Source: JADJNW01 sp964549655
GTDB taxonomy: Bacteria > Bacteroidota > Bacteroidia > Chitinophagales > Saprospiraceae
NCBI GenBank assembly: GCA_964549655.1
Contig: CAZJXN010000003.1
Location: forward strand, 30,981 to 94,980
Direction: 5' to 3'
DNA length: 64,000 nt
In this document: positions 16,295-25,936 of the stretch, in pieces
Numbering within the stretch: position 1 is the stretch's first letter
Layout: every line of letters starts with the position of its first letter
Program-made: the position numbers and the translations under genes
Notes under the pieces: model-generated
Databases searched by the model: none
The model's input: only the letters and a program-made list of their open reading frames with translations
What the model was told of the DNA's origin: nothing

Positions 16295-16317
16295 GTGATT
16301 GGTTATTAGTGATTTGG
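16295..16317 (-). repeat. right arm of inverted repeat flanking mazG
   Basis: Begins 3 bp after the mazG stop codon; the inverse complement of the arm at 15452-15474. Confidence 0.65.
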
Positions 16318-16455
16318 CACTCCCTTTCTAATGACGAGTACGCAGCAACAAATTTTAAAAAGTATTTTAGAATTTACTAATTTCATTGTAAATTTCAGAG
16401 AAAACCGAGATTCCCCTTATATTGTTATTTTTAAATAAGTCTGAGCGGTTTAATT

Positions 16456-17046
16456 ATGAGAAAAATTGAAATGGATATCGTGGCGTTGTCGCACAGTGTT
16501 ACACAGTCGCACAATTACGCGGTCGTGCTTGGCGAGCAAGGCGGTACGCGGCGTTTGCCAGTGGTCATCGGAAGTTTTGAGGCGCAAGCAATCGCAGTGG
16601 CAATGGAACGCATGACCCCGAATCGTCCGCTCACGCATGATTTGTTTAAAAATACGTTGGACAGCTTTAACGTTCAACTCAAAGAAGTGATTATCAGCAA
16701 CTTGCTGGACGGTATTTTCTACGCCCGACTCGTGTGTGTCAAAGATGGTGATATTTATGAAATAGATTCTCGTACCTCCGATGCCCTCGCAATGGCAGTC
16801 CGTTTTGAATGCCCGATTTATACCTACGAATTTATACTCGACGCAGCCGGTGTCGTGCTGGAAGATGCCGACCAAGAGCCACAACCCGCTATCCGCGAGG
16901 CTCGCCCGGCTATGAAAGCCTCCGCCTTATCGTCTTATTCCATTGATGCCCTCACCAAAATGCTGGAAGAAGTACTCGGCGAGGAAGACTACGAGCGCGC
17001 CGCCGAAATCCGGGATGAAATTAATCGCCGTAAACGCCAGGATTAG
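16456..17046 (+). CDS. bifunctional nuclease family protein with UVR motif
   Basis: A 196-aa protein. Residues 1-135 are the BFN/DUF151 domain (VVLGEQGGTRRLPVVIGSFEAQ, split; SRTSDALAMAVRFECPIY). Residues about 160-195 are a UvrB/UvrC-type UVR helix pair (LEEVLGEEDYERAAEIRDEI). This fusion is the standard Bacteroidota form. The BFN domain has reported DNase/RNase activity in plant homologues; its bacterial role is not settled. Confidence 0.88.
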   Translation: MRKIEMDIVALSHSVTQSHNYAVVLGEQGGTRRLPVVIGSFEAQAIAVAMERMTPNRPLTHDLFKNTLDSFNVQLKEVIISNLLDGIFYARLVCVKDGDIYEIDSRTSDALAMAVRFECPIYTYEFILDAAGVVLEDADQEPQPAIREARPAMKASALSSYSIDALTKMLEEVLGEEDYERAAEIRDEINRRKRQD

Positions 17047-17051
17047 GTGAT

Positions 17052-17180
17052 AGGGTGATGGGGTCATAGGGTGACAGTGCCGAGAAGTAATTGATAAGAT
17101 AGTGGTTTTATAGGGTGATAAAGTAAAGGGGGTAATAAACGCTGATAGTTCACCCCATTAACCTATCACCCCATCACCCT
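17052..17180. repeat. GGGTGAT inverted repeat between convergent genes
   Basis: Arms 17052-17070 and 17162-17180 match at 18 of 19 bases (AGGGTGATGGGGT...). The right arm abuts the stop codon of the DUF6340 gene at 17181. Related GGTGAT/ATCACC units are at 20630-20660 and 34912-34925. Confidence 0.75.
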
Positions 17181-18233
17181 TTAAACCTTCTCCTTCATCT
17201 GCTGCTTCAACCGCTCTTGGTCGCTAATGCGATTTTTCAAATCCATGATGTAAGTACGCGCTTTTTTATTGCCAAATTCGGTGTAAGAACGCTGTGCCCA
17301 CTCCAAAGCAGATTCCAATCGTCCGGCTCTTTCATGCGCGACTGCCATGTTGAAAGCCGCTTTGCCCGCCGTTTTTTCGTCGGTTGGGCTACTAGCTATG
17401 GCACGCCAGATTTCAGCAGATTTGTCCCATTGATCGGCTTTTGCAAAACGAGATGCTTGTTCCATTTTTGTAGCAGCATTACCTTTTGCATCATCGTAAA
17501 AAGTGCGATTCACGGTTATCCATACGGGCGCGATACGCATGCCGTAATTAGCGCCCGTGACTCTACTCGCATCGCGAGCAATAGATGTTTGCGATTCTAA
17601 GTAACGACGCACTTCGTCCTGCGAGTCACCGGTGCGCGTGTCGCTTTCTTGGTCCATCGTGGTATATTCATCCAAAATCACTTTCGCCTTTGGGTCATAA
17701 AATCGCCAGCCCATCCGAATAGTCATGTCCAAACGGCCATCGTACTTTGTGCGCGTCAGTTCCTTGCCGTCTTTTTTATACTTTTCTTGGCGCGTTGTGT
17801 AGTTGATACTGTTGTCAGAATCGTAGGTTTCAATGGTCACGAGGGCTTGTGCTCCATAATCGCGACAAATTTTTTCCACTTCTCTCCAGTCCAGCGGTGC
17901 CGCAAAACTATTGCCGCCTCGGCTGCCGATCAATTCCATCCCAGAATGTTTCACGCTAAAACGAGGCGTTTTTGTGAGCGATGCGGTCAAACCTTCTAAT
18001 GCAGCTTTCCGCCCGTTTCTATCTTGTGCAATGTTTTCGCCTGTGATTAAACCTTCCAAAAAATTACTAAAGCCTTTCTCCGGTTTACTACGGTCTACGG
18101 TGACAATGGTTTGAATATGCTCCGGCACAATCATATCTGCCGGCTGCAGTACTTGTAATGGAATAGTCGGGCTACAGGCTTGAAATAAAATAGCAATAAT
18201 AACAGTCGAAAAGAACAAAAATTTGGATTTCAT
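17181..18233 (-). CDS. DUF6340 family lipoprotein
   Basis: A 350-aa lipoprotein (lipobox Cys20 in FQACSP). The N-terminal half has the pattern of DUF6340 (LQVLQPADMIVPEHIQTIV; DYGAQALVTIETYDSD), followed by a TPR-like helical region at about 270-330 (FNMAVAHERAGRLESALEWAQ). It is probably attached to the outer membrane on the periplasmic side. Function unknown. Confidence 0.75.
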   Translation of the reverse strand: MKSKFLFFSTVIIAILFQACSPTIPLQVLQPADMIVPEHIQTIVTVDRSKPEKGFSNFLEGLITGENIAQDRNGRKAALEGLTASLTKTPRFSVKHSGMELIGSRGGNSFAAPLDWREVEKICRDYGAQALVTIETYDSDNSINYTTRQEKYKKDGKELTRTKYDGRLDMTIRMGWRFYDPKAKVILDEYTTMDQESDTRTGDSQDEVRRYLESQTSIARDASRVTGANYGMRIAPVWITVNRTFYDDAKGNAATKMEQASRFAKADQWDKSAEIWRAIASSPTDEKTAGKAAFNMAVAHERAGRLESALEWAQRSYTEFGNKKARTYIMDLKNRISDQERLKQQMKEKV

Positions 18234-18283
18234 AAAGTGTGACTTTTTGTTTGTTTGATAGTCTGAATTATAAATCGGATGAC

Positions 18284-18316
18284 AGATTTTCTAAATTTTT
18301 AAAATTTAGGAAATCT
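18284..18316. repeat. 33-bp palindrome, family P33 copy 2
   Basis: Inverted repeat with first arm AGATTTTCTAAATTT and inverse second arm (one mismatch), between the divergent DUF6340 and comEC genes. Confidence 0.8.
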
Positions 18317-18472
18317 CGTGTTTCAAAATCGGCACAATGTTGCAGGATTGTCCGGCGTAGTTGCATTTTTTTAGACGAAAACAGAATTCAATTAGAAATA
18401 GGATAAGTAGTGTGGCGCATTTCGAAAATGTGCCGCACTTATCCTCATCTCACAATTTCAAATTTATACAAC

Positions 18473-20548
18473 ATGATTAACTGGCGGGAAATCCCCTTCG
18501 CTCGTTTAGTGCTCGCACTTACCATCGGTATTTTGTTGGCAATTTATCTTCCCAAGCAACCTTCGGCATCGCTCCTATGGACGGGTTTAATCGGCAGCGG
18601 CGTTTGTATTTTAATCTTAAATTTTGTTAAAATTGATTTTAAACTGCGCTGGCTTTATGGATTTAATTTAAGTTTATTTCTTATTTTATTTGGCTGGCAA
18701 ATTACATCGTCGTATAATGAATTAAGCGATAATAGCCATTTTCAACATTATATCTCGTATTCTAATAATGTTATAGGCAAAGTCGGACGCATTCAACCCA
18801 CCAGCACCGGCAAAACGCGCCTGCAACTCAGCGTGGAAGCCATCCAAATAGATAGTAGTGCGCCAAAAATAGTGAATGGAAATTTACTCGTTTACCTCGA
18901 TAGCTCCGCTTTAAGTAATTTACAATACGGCGACCGCATTTCGCTTGCCGCAAATATTACACCTATTGAACCGCCTAAAAATCCGAAAGCGTTCGACTTC
19001 TCTCGTTATATGCACTTCCAAAATATTCATTATCAGGCTTTTGTAAAACCAGATAATTGGCAACTCGTAGAAAAAGGCGACGGCTGGCATCCCATGCAAA
19101 TAGCAACCCGATTGCAAAAGCGTTTTATTCACATTTTGCGAAAGCATATTACAAGCGAAGATGAATTTGCCGTCGCCTCCGCATTGATTTTGGGTTATCG
19201 GGATGAAATTTCAGAAGAAATAAATACGGCTTACAAAAATACAGGCGCGACGCACGTGCTGGCAGTATCGGGTATGCATGTAGGATTTCTTTACATCGGC
19301 ATCAGTTTTTTATTAGGTTTTGTAAAATCGAATCGCAAAAGCTGGAAGATTACTAAAGTTATTATTGAATTAGGAAGTATTTGGCTGTTCTCACTTATTA
19401 CAGGTGGCGCGGCTTCTATTCTTCGAGCAGCAGTCATGTTCAGTTTTATCATTATTGGCAAAGCACTCCAACGCGAATCGAGTATTTACAATAGTTTGGC
19501 GGCATCCGCATTTTGTTTACTTTGTTACAATCCATATTATTTAATGGATGTAGGTTTTCAATTATCTTATTTAGCTTTGGTTGGTATTATTTATTTTGAG
19601 CCAAAAATTTACAAGCTTATTTACATCGAAAATAAAGTAATAGATTATATCTGGCAACTCACAGCAGTCGCACTCGCGGCGCAAATTGTGACCTTACCCA
19701 TTAGTTTGTACTATTTTCATCAGTTTCCCTGGTACTTCTGGCTGTCGGGTTTAGTGGTGGTACCGGCTTCGGTCGTGGTGCTGGGCGCGGGATTTCTGCT
19801 ATTTGTGGTAGATGCCGTGCCGGTTTTAGGCTGGCTGGTTGGTAAAGTAATTTGGGGCATCGTGTGGCTCATCAACGCTTCGATTTTTTTGATTGAAAAG
19901 ATTCCCGGCGCTACCACGACGGGTATTTGGATGAGTGCAGCGGCAGTTATTTTATTATATCTAACCATTTTATTAGCAATTGTTGCGATGAACACCCGCC
20001 GTTTTCGCTGGATGCTGGCGAGTTTAGGATGTTTTACAGTACTTGGATTTGCTTATTTGATGACAGAATGGAAGGCTTCTCAGCAGGCGCAACTCCTTGT
20101 CTATCACGTTTCTAAACATACTGCAATTGATTATTTTGACGGCAAGCAATTGGTTGAAATCCGAGACGCCGAATTGTCGGAAAAATCCTTGCGTTTTGCG
20201 AATCAAAATTATCGTTGGTTTCGGCGGGCGAAGGAAACGGAAAAAATAGTGCTGACTGATTCGACTGGCTCCAACATTTTTGAATTTGGACCTATAAAAA
20301 TGGCGGTGATAAATGACGTTTGGCAAGGCGAAAAAACGAAAGTAGATTACATACTCATCCGAGCCAATCCTTATGAAACACTGGAAAATTTAATGCTACC
20401 TTTTGATTGTAAAAATGTAATTTTGGATGCTTCCAATAGTCGTAAAAAAACAAAGGAATGGAAAGAAGAAGCGAAAAATTTAAATATAAAATTGTATGAT
20501 ATTCAAGAAAAAGGGGCTTTTATATTAGATTTAAATAAAAAACAATAA
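18473..20548 (+). CDS. comEC: ComEC/Rec2 family DNA-uptake channel protein
   Basis: A 691-aa multi-spanning membrane protein. Residues 1-230 match the N-terminal DUF4131/OB-like part (FQNIHYQAFVKPDNW), and residues about 235-520 the Competence domain with the hallmark TGATHVLAVSGMHVG and GGAASILRAAVMFSF. The C-terminal 150 residues, where longer homologues carry a metallo-beta-lactamase domain, lack the HxHxDH motif. ATG at 18473 is chosen over 18410 because the first helix follows it directly. Expected to pass single-stranded DNA across the inner membrane. Confidence 0.88.
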   Translation: MINWREIPFARLVLALTIGILLAIYLPKQPSASLLWTGLIGSGVCILILNFVKIDFKLRWLYGFNLSLFLILFGWQITSSYNELSDNSHFQHYISYSNNVIGKVGRIQPTSTGKTRLQLSVEAIQIDSSAPKIVNGNLLVYLDSSALSNLQYGDRISLAANITPIEPPKNPKAFDFSRYMHFQNIHYQAFVKPDNWQLVEKGDGWHPMQIATRLQKRFIHILRKHITSEDEFAVASALILGYRDEISEEINTAYKNTGATHVLAVSGMHVGFLYIGISFLLGFVKSNRKSWKITKVIIELGSIWLFSLITGGAASILRAAVMFSFIIIGKALQRESSIYNSLAASAFCLLCYNPYYLMDVGFQLSYLALVGIIYFEPKIYKLIYIENKVIDYIWQLTAVALAAQIVTLPISLYYFHQFPWYFWLSGLVVVPASVVVLGAGFLLFVVDAVPVLGWLVGKVIWGIVWLINASIFLIEKIPGATTTGIWMSAAAVILLYLTILLAIVAMNTRRFRWMLASLGCFTVLGFAYLMTEWKASQQAQLLVYHVSKHTAIDYFDGKQLVEIRDAELSEKSLRFANQNYRWFRRAKETEKIVLTDSTGSNIFEFGPIKMAVINDVWQGEKTKVDYILIRANPYETLENLMLPFDCKNVILDASNSRKKTKEWKEEAKNLNIKLYDIQEKGAFILDLNKKQ

Positions 20549-20665
20549 AGAAATACATACTATTTGTTATTTTTCGGGCATTCTTAGTACAGTGGAAACG
20601 GTTTTAAAACGATGATGCGTTGGCTGGGCGATTACCCTATCAACCCATCACCCTATCAACATACG

Positions 20666-21394
20666 ATGAGAATTACACAAATTACCGACCTGCACGTAGG
20701 CGAGCCGGGCGAAACGGCTTATGGTGCGGATATGCGAGCTAATTTTTTGAAAATTCTGGCAGAAACTAAAAAATTAAACCCTAATTATTTGGTCATCACG
20801 GGCGACTTATGTTATGATACTGGGGTACGCAGTATTTACGCCTGGATGAAAATTCAATTGGACGCGCTGCAAATTCCGTACGATGTGATTGCTGGGAATC
20901 ATGATGAGCCGCGACTGTTAGCGGAGGTATTTGGAAGGCAAGCTGATTTACACGACACCGAACTTTATTTTGCAAAAAATATCAACGACACGCCGATTCT
21001 ATTTCTAGATACAACCGTCGGGATGATGTCGGAGCAGCAATTGACTTGGTTGCAACAATGCTTACAATCTCAATATCAGGCAGTTACGATTTTTATGCAC
21101 CACCCACCGCTCTACGCAAGTATGCCTTGGATGGACGCTCGCTATCCACTTTTAAATCGGGATGCAGTGCAGCAAATTTTATTCGCACACCCCTACCCTA
21201 TCACCGTTTTCTGCGGGCATTACCACATTGATAAAACGGTGCAGCAGCGCAATGTAACGATGCACATCACACCTTCTTGTTTTTTTCAGATTGACCAACA
21301 TTCGGAAGATTTTAAAATTGACCACCTGAGTATCGCCCTGCGCGAAATTGAAATAGATGGCGAAGCATTGCGACATTCGGTTTTTTATTTTTAA
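20666..21394 (+). CDS. metallophosphoesterase (CpdA-like)
   Basis: A 242-aa calcineurin-like phosphoesterase. Metal ligands are visible in order: D8-x-H10 (DLHVG), D47 (GDLCYD), N78-H79 (GNHDEP), HH of FMHHPP, and CGHYH near residue 190. Closest in pattern to class III 3',5'-cyclic-nucleotide phosphodiesterases. ATG at 20666 is preferred; the ATG at 20612 would add residues encoded by a CCCATCACCCTATCAA repeat. Its stop lies 85 bp before the M1 peptidase start. Confidence 0.82.
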   Translation: MRITQITDLHVGEPGETAYGADMRANFLKILAETKKLNPNYLVITGDLCYDTGVRSIYAWMKIQLDALQIPYDVIAGNHDEPRLLAEVFGRQADLHDTELYFAKNINDTPILFLDTTVGMMSEQQLTWLQQCLQSQYQAVTIFMHHPPLYASMPWMDARYPLLNRDAVQQILFAHPYPITVFCGHYHIDKTVQQRNVTMHITPSCFFQIDQHSEDFKIDHLSIALREIEIDGEALRHSVFYF

Positions 21395-21479
21395 TAAAAA
21401 TCGTAATTTCAGGCTTCCCCTTTTTCTTGCTTGTTCGTCCTTTTCGAAAACCGTTTTTGTAAATTCAACATTGAATAAT

Positions 21480-23144
21480 ATGTCTAAGCTTAAAAATTTA
21501 ATTCTATTTATTACATCCAGTTTGTATTTATGTAATGGTTTTGCGCAAGTAGGAAATATCTATGATTCTGGTGGTCCAATCATGCCAGAGCAAGCCGCTT
21601 ATGATGTCACTTTTTATGATTTGAATGTGCAGGTTTTCCCGGATGTACAACGCATTGAAGGCATGGTACGCACGGAGGCAAACGTGGTGCAGCCGATGTA
21701 TTGGTTCGTATTGGACTTAGATACGTTGTTGAAAATCAGTGGGATTTGGGAAATTGACAAAGCGAAAAAACGAGTCGCGCTTACCTATCGGCGCAAAAGT
21801 GGCAGAATCTGGATTGACCTGAATCGCACGCGCCAAGCTGGGGAACGACTGACGATAGAGGTAGCTTATGATGGCAAGCCACGCCCTGCACCACAAGCCC
21901 CGTGGCAAGGTGGTTTTAGCTGGGAAAAGACGAGCCAAGGTGCGCATTGGATTGCTACAACTTGTCAGAGTGAGGGTGCAGATATTTGGTGGCCCGTAAA
22001 AGACCATGTGTCCGATGAGCCGGATTCCATGCGCTTGCACGTGCGCGTACCCGACCCGCTGGTCGTTGCTTCCAATGGAAAACTTACGCGCACCGAAAAA
22101 AATAATGACAACACCAGCACCTATCATTGGCTCATTTCTACGCCGATTAATGTATATAATGTGGCTTTGAATATTGCGCCGTACCGCACAATTGAAGATA
22201 AATTTACAAGTGTGGCGGGCGAGACCTTTCCGATTGTATTTTATGTATTGCCGGAGGATTATGAAAAAGGGCAGAAATTCTTTCCACAGATTGCGCAGCA
22301 GCTTCGTTTTTTTGAAAAATTTTGCGGCCCTTATCCCTTTCGGATAGATAAATATGGCGCGGTGCAAACGCCTCATCTCGGTATGGAACACCAAAGTATT
22401 ATTGCTTATGGTGCAAATTTCGATAATGGTGCGATGACCGGCGGAAAAGATTGGGGTTTCGATGCTTTGCATCAGCATGAGTTGTCGCACGAGTGGTGGG
22501 GCAATCTTATGACCAACTCCGATTGGCATGATATGTGGTTGCACGAGGGTTTCGGCTCATATATGCAGCCGCTTTACACCGAACAATTGTTTGGCAAAGA
22601 AAAATACCGAGAGTATATGCGCTCGCAACGCAATTTTAGCAATACCTTGACCGTAGCACCCCGCGAGTCCAAAACGGCAGATGAAATCTATCGCGCCCCG
22701 ATTTACTCCAAAGGTTCTTGGATATTGCACAATTTGCGTTTTCTACTTGGTGATGACGCTTTTTTTCGCGCTTTGCGGCGCATGGCGTATCCTGACCCGG
22801 CGATGGAAAAGATAACCACCGGTCGTCAAACGCGCTTTGCTTCAACCGACGATTTCTTACACATTTGTGAAAAAGAATCCGGTCAGAAACTCGACTGGTT
22901 TTTTGAAGTGTATTTGCGACAGCCTGCCTTGCCTAAGTTGTATTCTAAAATTGAAAATAATACGATCACGTTGCGTTGGGAAGCACCCAATGGTTTGCCT
23001 TTTACGATGCCAGTAGAAATAGAATTTGGAAAAAAAAGACAGCGCGTGGAAATTCCAAAACAAGGGATTACGCTTCCGTTTGAAAAAGGCGTACAACCTG
23101 TGGTAGACCCGGATGGGTGGTTGTTGTTTGAAATTGGAAGGTAG
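21480..23144 (+). CDS. M1 family zinc metallopeptidase (aminopeptidase)
   Basis: A 554-aa secreted aminopeptidase: signal peptide at residues 1-23, an N-terminal beta domain, then the gluzincin site HELSH at 333-337 with the third zinc ligand E356 (WLHEGFGSYM). The exopeptidase motif is GMEHQS (301-306), the form common in this branch, in place of GAMEN. It cleaves N-terminal residues of peptides, probably in the periplasm. ATG at 21480 is chosen for the signal peptide. The C-terminal helical domain of large M1 enzymes is absent. Confidence 0.88.
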   Translation: MSKLKNLILFITSSLYLCNGFAQVGNIYDSGGPIMPEQAAYDVTFYDLNVQVFPDVQRIEGMVRTEANVVQPMYWFVLDLDTLLKISGIWEIDKAKKRVALTYRRKSGRIWIDLNRTRQAGERLTIEVAYDGKPRPAPQAPWQGGFSWEKTSQGAHWIATTCQSEGADIWWPVKDHVSDEPDSMRLHVRVPDPLVVASNGKLTRTEKNNDNTSTYHWLISTPINVYNVALNIAPYRTIEDKFTSVAGETFPIVFYVLPEDYEKGQKFFPQIAQQLRFFEKFCGPYPFRIDKYGAVQTPHLGMEHQSIIAYGANFDNGAMTGGKDWGFDALHQHELSHEWWGNLMTNSDWHDMWLHEGFGSYMQPLYTEQLFGKEKYREYMRSQRNFSNTLTVAPRESKTADEIYRAPIYSKGSWILHNLRFLLGDDAFFRALRRMAYPDPAMEKITTGRQTRFASTDDFLHICEKESGQKLDWFFEVYLRQPALPKLYSKIENNTITLRWEAPNGLPFTMPVEIEFGKKRQRVEIPKQGITLPFEKGVQPVVDPDGWLLFEIGR

Positions 23145-23280
23145 GGGTGATTTGGTGGTGGGTGATACGCTTCTGAAGTACTCAAACTGCAAACTGTCTA
23201 TTACTCACTGCCTACTTATTTAACTCTGCCTTTAATCCATGCGTCCAGTTCTCCTTTTTTTTCTAATTGGAGCCATTTTT

Positions 23281-23721
23281 CTATTTTTTATTAGCAGCGA
23301 CTCCGCCGAGTTCGTACACTTTTAAAACCGAGCGAATACCCGCCGTATTGAGCTTGGCTTTGTCCGTTGTCGTTGGATTTTGTAATTGATATTTTGCCCA
23401 ACCTGCCATAAAAACCAACAATAATTCCGGCGCCGTATCTGTAAAATCAGCAATATGTTTCTGCAATTCGACCGTCACCTTTGCACTTCCAACCAGCCAT
23501 TGCAATAAAAAAGTACCAGTTTGTTTGCGTTTTTCGGCTTCTTCTTGTAGCGGTATAGATTCCAACCAGTTTGCAGCAGCTATCACCGTTGGTTCGTATC
23601 GCGTATAATCTCCTTGTGTTTGAAGACTTACGTCCATTGGTACTTCAAAATTTTGCGCGACTACCAGGTTACAAGTAGAAAGCAATAAAAGAAATAAGAG
23701 TAGACAATTTTGGTTTTTCAT
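23281..23721 (-). CDS. conserved secreted protein of unknown function
   Basis: A 146-aa protein with signal peptide (1-22, ending LVVAQ) and a helical body (YEPTVIAAANWLESIPL, FLLQWLVGSAKVTVEL) of a type widely seen in Bacteroidota without known role. ATG at 23721 is chosen over 23847 because only it gives a proper signal peptide. Confidence 0.65.
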   Translation of the reverse strand: MKNQNCLLLFLLLLSTCNLVVAQNFEVPMDVSLQTQGDYTRYEPTVIAAANWLESIPLQEEAEKRKQTGTFLLQWLVGSAKVTVELQKHIADFTDTAPELLLVFMAGWAKYQLQNPTTTDKAKLNTAGIRSVLKVYELGGVAANKK

Positions 23722-24115
23722 CACCGGTCTTTTTTCTATAACCGTGTTGAATGTAGAATGTTGTAGCAAATAACTTGCAAAGTGACTGATTTCTTGGTGA
23801 ATATACCTTCCCGTTATTAGACAAAAAGACCAAAATATATTTTCCAAAAAAACTACTTATTTTCTGCTCTTTTGAAAAATAATTAAAAATAGCCTTTAAA
23901 AAATATAAAATATTTATTATTTAGATTAATTTTTTAAAATTTATGCGATAGCAGTGAATGAAATATAATTTTCGTTGTACTTTTAGCCGTTCCTTGATGC
24001 GAAATCTTTCCCCAGCTTCCCCAGCAAATAGAATATACTCCCCAAGTCAAAAAAATTGAATTATAAGATTGTAGCATAAATTCAAATCGTTTTATAACAC
24101 ACACTTAAAACCCAC

Positions 24116-24285
24116 GTGTTGGGTTACGCCTTACCAACTGGGTTGGCTCAAAAATGGGGCATTCAGCGCTTACGCATTTTATCTAACGGGGCAGAATTTA
24201 ATCACGATTGCCAATTACACAGGCCTTGATCCAGAATTGACCGGTACGGCTTCAACGCAATTGACGCAAGGAATTGAATCTTTAC
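24116..24285 (+). pseudogene. fossil C-terminus of a SusC-like receptor
   Basis: Two frames join to give the ending of a TonB-linked SusC protein. Frame A (24116-24178) reads VLGYALPTGLAQKWGIQRLR; after a 1-base shift in the T-run at 24177-24180 frame B reads YLTGQNLITIANYTGLDPEL and on to GTASTQLTQGIES. L-x-I-Y-L-T-G-Q-N-L and YTGLDPE are typical of the last 50 residues of SusC. The rest of the gene, and the final beta strand, are missing. It precedes a GH30 gene, so a small utilisation locus has probably decayed here. Confidence 0.75.
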
Positions 24286-24291
24286 TGCAAA

Positions 24292-24327
24292 AGCTGTCAA
24301 AAAATTTATTTTTGGCAGCTTTTTTTG
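24292..24327 (+). terminator. rho-independent terminator after the SusC fossil
   Basis: Stem AGCTGTCAAAAA (24292-24303) with TTTTTGGCAGCT (24309-24320), one G-U pair, loop of five bases, then six T. It lies 60 bp before the GH30 gene, so GH30 would need its own promoter downstream. Confidence 0.8.
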
Positions 24328-24387
24328 TATCCTGTGCTGTCAAAAGTTTGTAACTTCTGGCGTATAATATTTTAAACTAAAATTGTC

Positions 24388-25815
24388 ATGCGTAATCTTC
24401 TATACTATTTATCAGTATTATTAATCATTACAAGCTGTACAAAATCCTCGAACGATACAGATTCAATCGCTGATACATCTGCCGACATCTGGCTCACGAC
24501 AGGCGATAGCCTTACTATATTGTCAAAAGTAGCAACACTCCCATTTCAAGACAGTGGAAAAGCCTCCGAAAATATCATTCAAATTGACGAAAAGCAGACG
24601 TTTCAAACGATCCTGGGTTTTGGCGCTTCCATGACGGGTTCCTCGGCACACGTGCTGACTAAAAATATTGGCGAGGCGAAACGGCAGGAAGTAATGAATT
24701 CGCTGTTCAGCAAAGAAAAAGGGATTGGTTTATCGTATATGCGCATGACCATTGGCGCGTCCGATTTTTCTTCCCACAATTATAGTTACAACGACCCTCC
24801 AGGTGGTAAATTTGATGCAAACTTAGAAGCGTTTTCAATAAATGAAGATAAAGATGATGTAATACCACGTATCAAAGAAGCTTTTGTAATAAACAATGAT
24901 ATGGCACTGATGGCAAGCCCGTGGAGTGCGCCTGCTTTTATGAAAACAACGGGAAATATGATAAAAGGGAAATTAAGACCCGAAGCACAGCCCGTTTTAG
25001 CGAATTATTTTGTAAAATTCATTAAAGCATTTGAACAGGAGGGCATTCCAATTCAATCCATTACCATTCAAAACGAGCCGGAATTTGAGCCGTCCGGCTA
25101 TCCCGGAATGTTGATGACGGCAGAGGAACAGCGCGATTTCATCAAAAATCATCTTGGACCAACGTTTAAAAATAATAATATTTCCAGCAGAATCGTGATA
25201 TATGACCACAATTGGGATCATCCAAATTATCCGCTCACCATTCTGAGCGACCCAAAAGCAAAGCAATACGTGGACGGCTCGGCGTTTCACTGTTATGGCG
25301 GTGATGTAAATAGCCAAACGCTGGTGCATAATACGCATCCTGACAAAAATTTATATTTCACAGAATGTTCTGGCGGCACTTGGAGCGGTTCTTGGCGCGA
25401 CAATTTGATGTGGAACTTTAAAAACCTGATTATCGGTAATTTACGCAATTGGCAAATTTGTGTTTTATTATGGAATATCGCATTGGATGAAAAATATGGT
25501 CCGCTCAATGGCGGTTGCCCGACTTGCAGAGGCATCGTGACGGTGCGCACGGACGGCGTTGTCGAACAAAATATTGAATATTACACGTTGGGTCATGTAA
25601 GTAAATTCGTACGCAAAGGCGCAAAAAGGATTTTCTCTACCGATTTGACTGCCAGCAATTTAAATAACGTAGCTTTTATAAATCCCGATGGTTCAAAAGC
25701 TTTGATTGTAATGAATGAAAATGAAAAACCGCGTTCCATTACATTACAAACAAATAAAGGAAAATTACAATATGATATACCGGCTTATGCTGTGATTACA
25801 GTTGCGTGGAAATAA
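24388..25815 (+). CDS. GH30 family glycoside hydrolase lipoprotein
   Basis: A 475-aa lipoprotein (Cys17 in IITSCTKS) of the GH30 (beta/alpha)8 plus beta-sandwich fold, typical of glucosylceramidase-like and beta-1,6-glucanase-like enzymes. Acid/base E230 (IQNEPE) and nucleophile E326 (YFTECSGG) are both present; GFGASMTGSSAH at 78-89 opens the barrel. The C-terminal beta-sandwich ends at residue 475. Specificity within GH30 cannot be read from the sequence. Likely exposed on the outer membrane. Confidence 0.88.
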   Translation: MRNLLYYLSVLLIITSCTKSSNDTDSIADTSADIWLTTGDSLTILSKVATLPFQDSGKASENIIQIDEKQTFQTILGFGASMTGSSAHVLTKNIGEAKRQEVMNSLFSKEKGIGLSYMRMTIGASDFSSHNYSYNDPPGGKFDANLEAFSINEDKDDVIPRIKEAFVINNDMALMASPWSAPAFMKTTGNMIKGKLRPEAQPVLANYFVKFIKAFEQEGIPIQSITIQNEPEFEPSGYPGMLMTAEEQRDFIKNHLGPTFKNNNISSRIVIYDHNWDHPNYPLTILSDPKAKQYVDGSAFHCYGGDVNSQTLVHNTHPDKNLYFTECSGGTWSGSWRDNLMWNFKNLIIGNLRNWQICVLLWNIALDEKYGPLNGGCPTCRGIVTVRTDGVVEQNIEYYTLGHVSKFVRKGAKRIFSTDLTASNLNNVAFINPDGSKALIVMNENEKPRSITLQTNKGKLQYDIPAYAVITVAWK

Positions 25816-25936
25816 TAGCAGTAGGCGGTTGGCAGTGGGCAGTCCCTAATTACTTAACAGATAATTTTTAAATAAAGGAATATGTTAGTACGTAAACTGC
25901 CTACTGAAAACTGCACACTGCCAACTAAAAATTGCC
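25816..25936. repeat. GGCAGT/ACTGCC inverted repeats
   Basis: CAGTAGGCGGTTGGCAGTG near 25822-25842 is answered by ACTGCCTACTG and CACTGCCAAC at 25905-25925. A different repeat family from the adjacent transposon-like element. Confidence 0.6.

Larger units (their letters stand above)
23722..24387. other. 666-bp AT-rich region with a SusC fossil
   Basis: Between 23722 and 24110 I see no gene; the stretch 23870-23945 is very AT-rich. From 24116 a decayed SusC end and a terminator follow (separate entries). Confidence 0.6.

Noticed and set aside
18410..18472. Upstream start for ComEC
   Set aside because: The extra residues have no membrane or signal character, and ATG at 18473 directly precedes the first helix.
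21717..22544. 275-aa open frame on the minus strand inside the M1 peptidase gene
   Set aside because: It is the antisense shadow of a clear M1 gene, without a recognisable domain or start context.
23848..24110. tRNA or small RNA in the AT-rich stretch
   Set aside because: No cloverleaf, no CCA or T-loop motif and no stable hairpin could be found.
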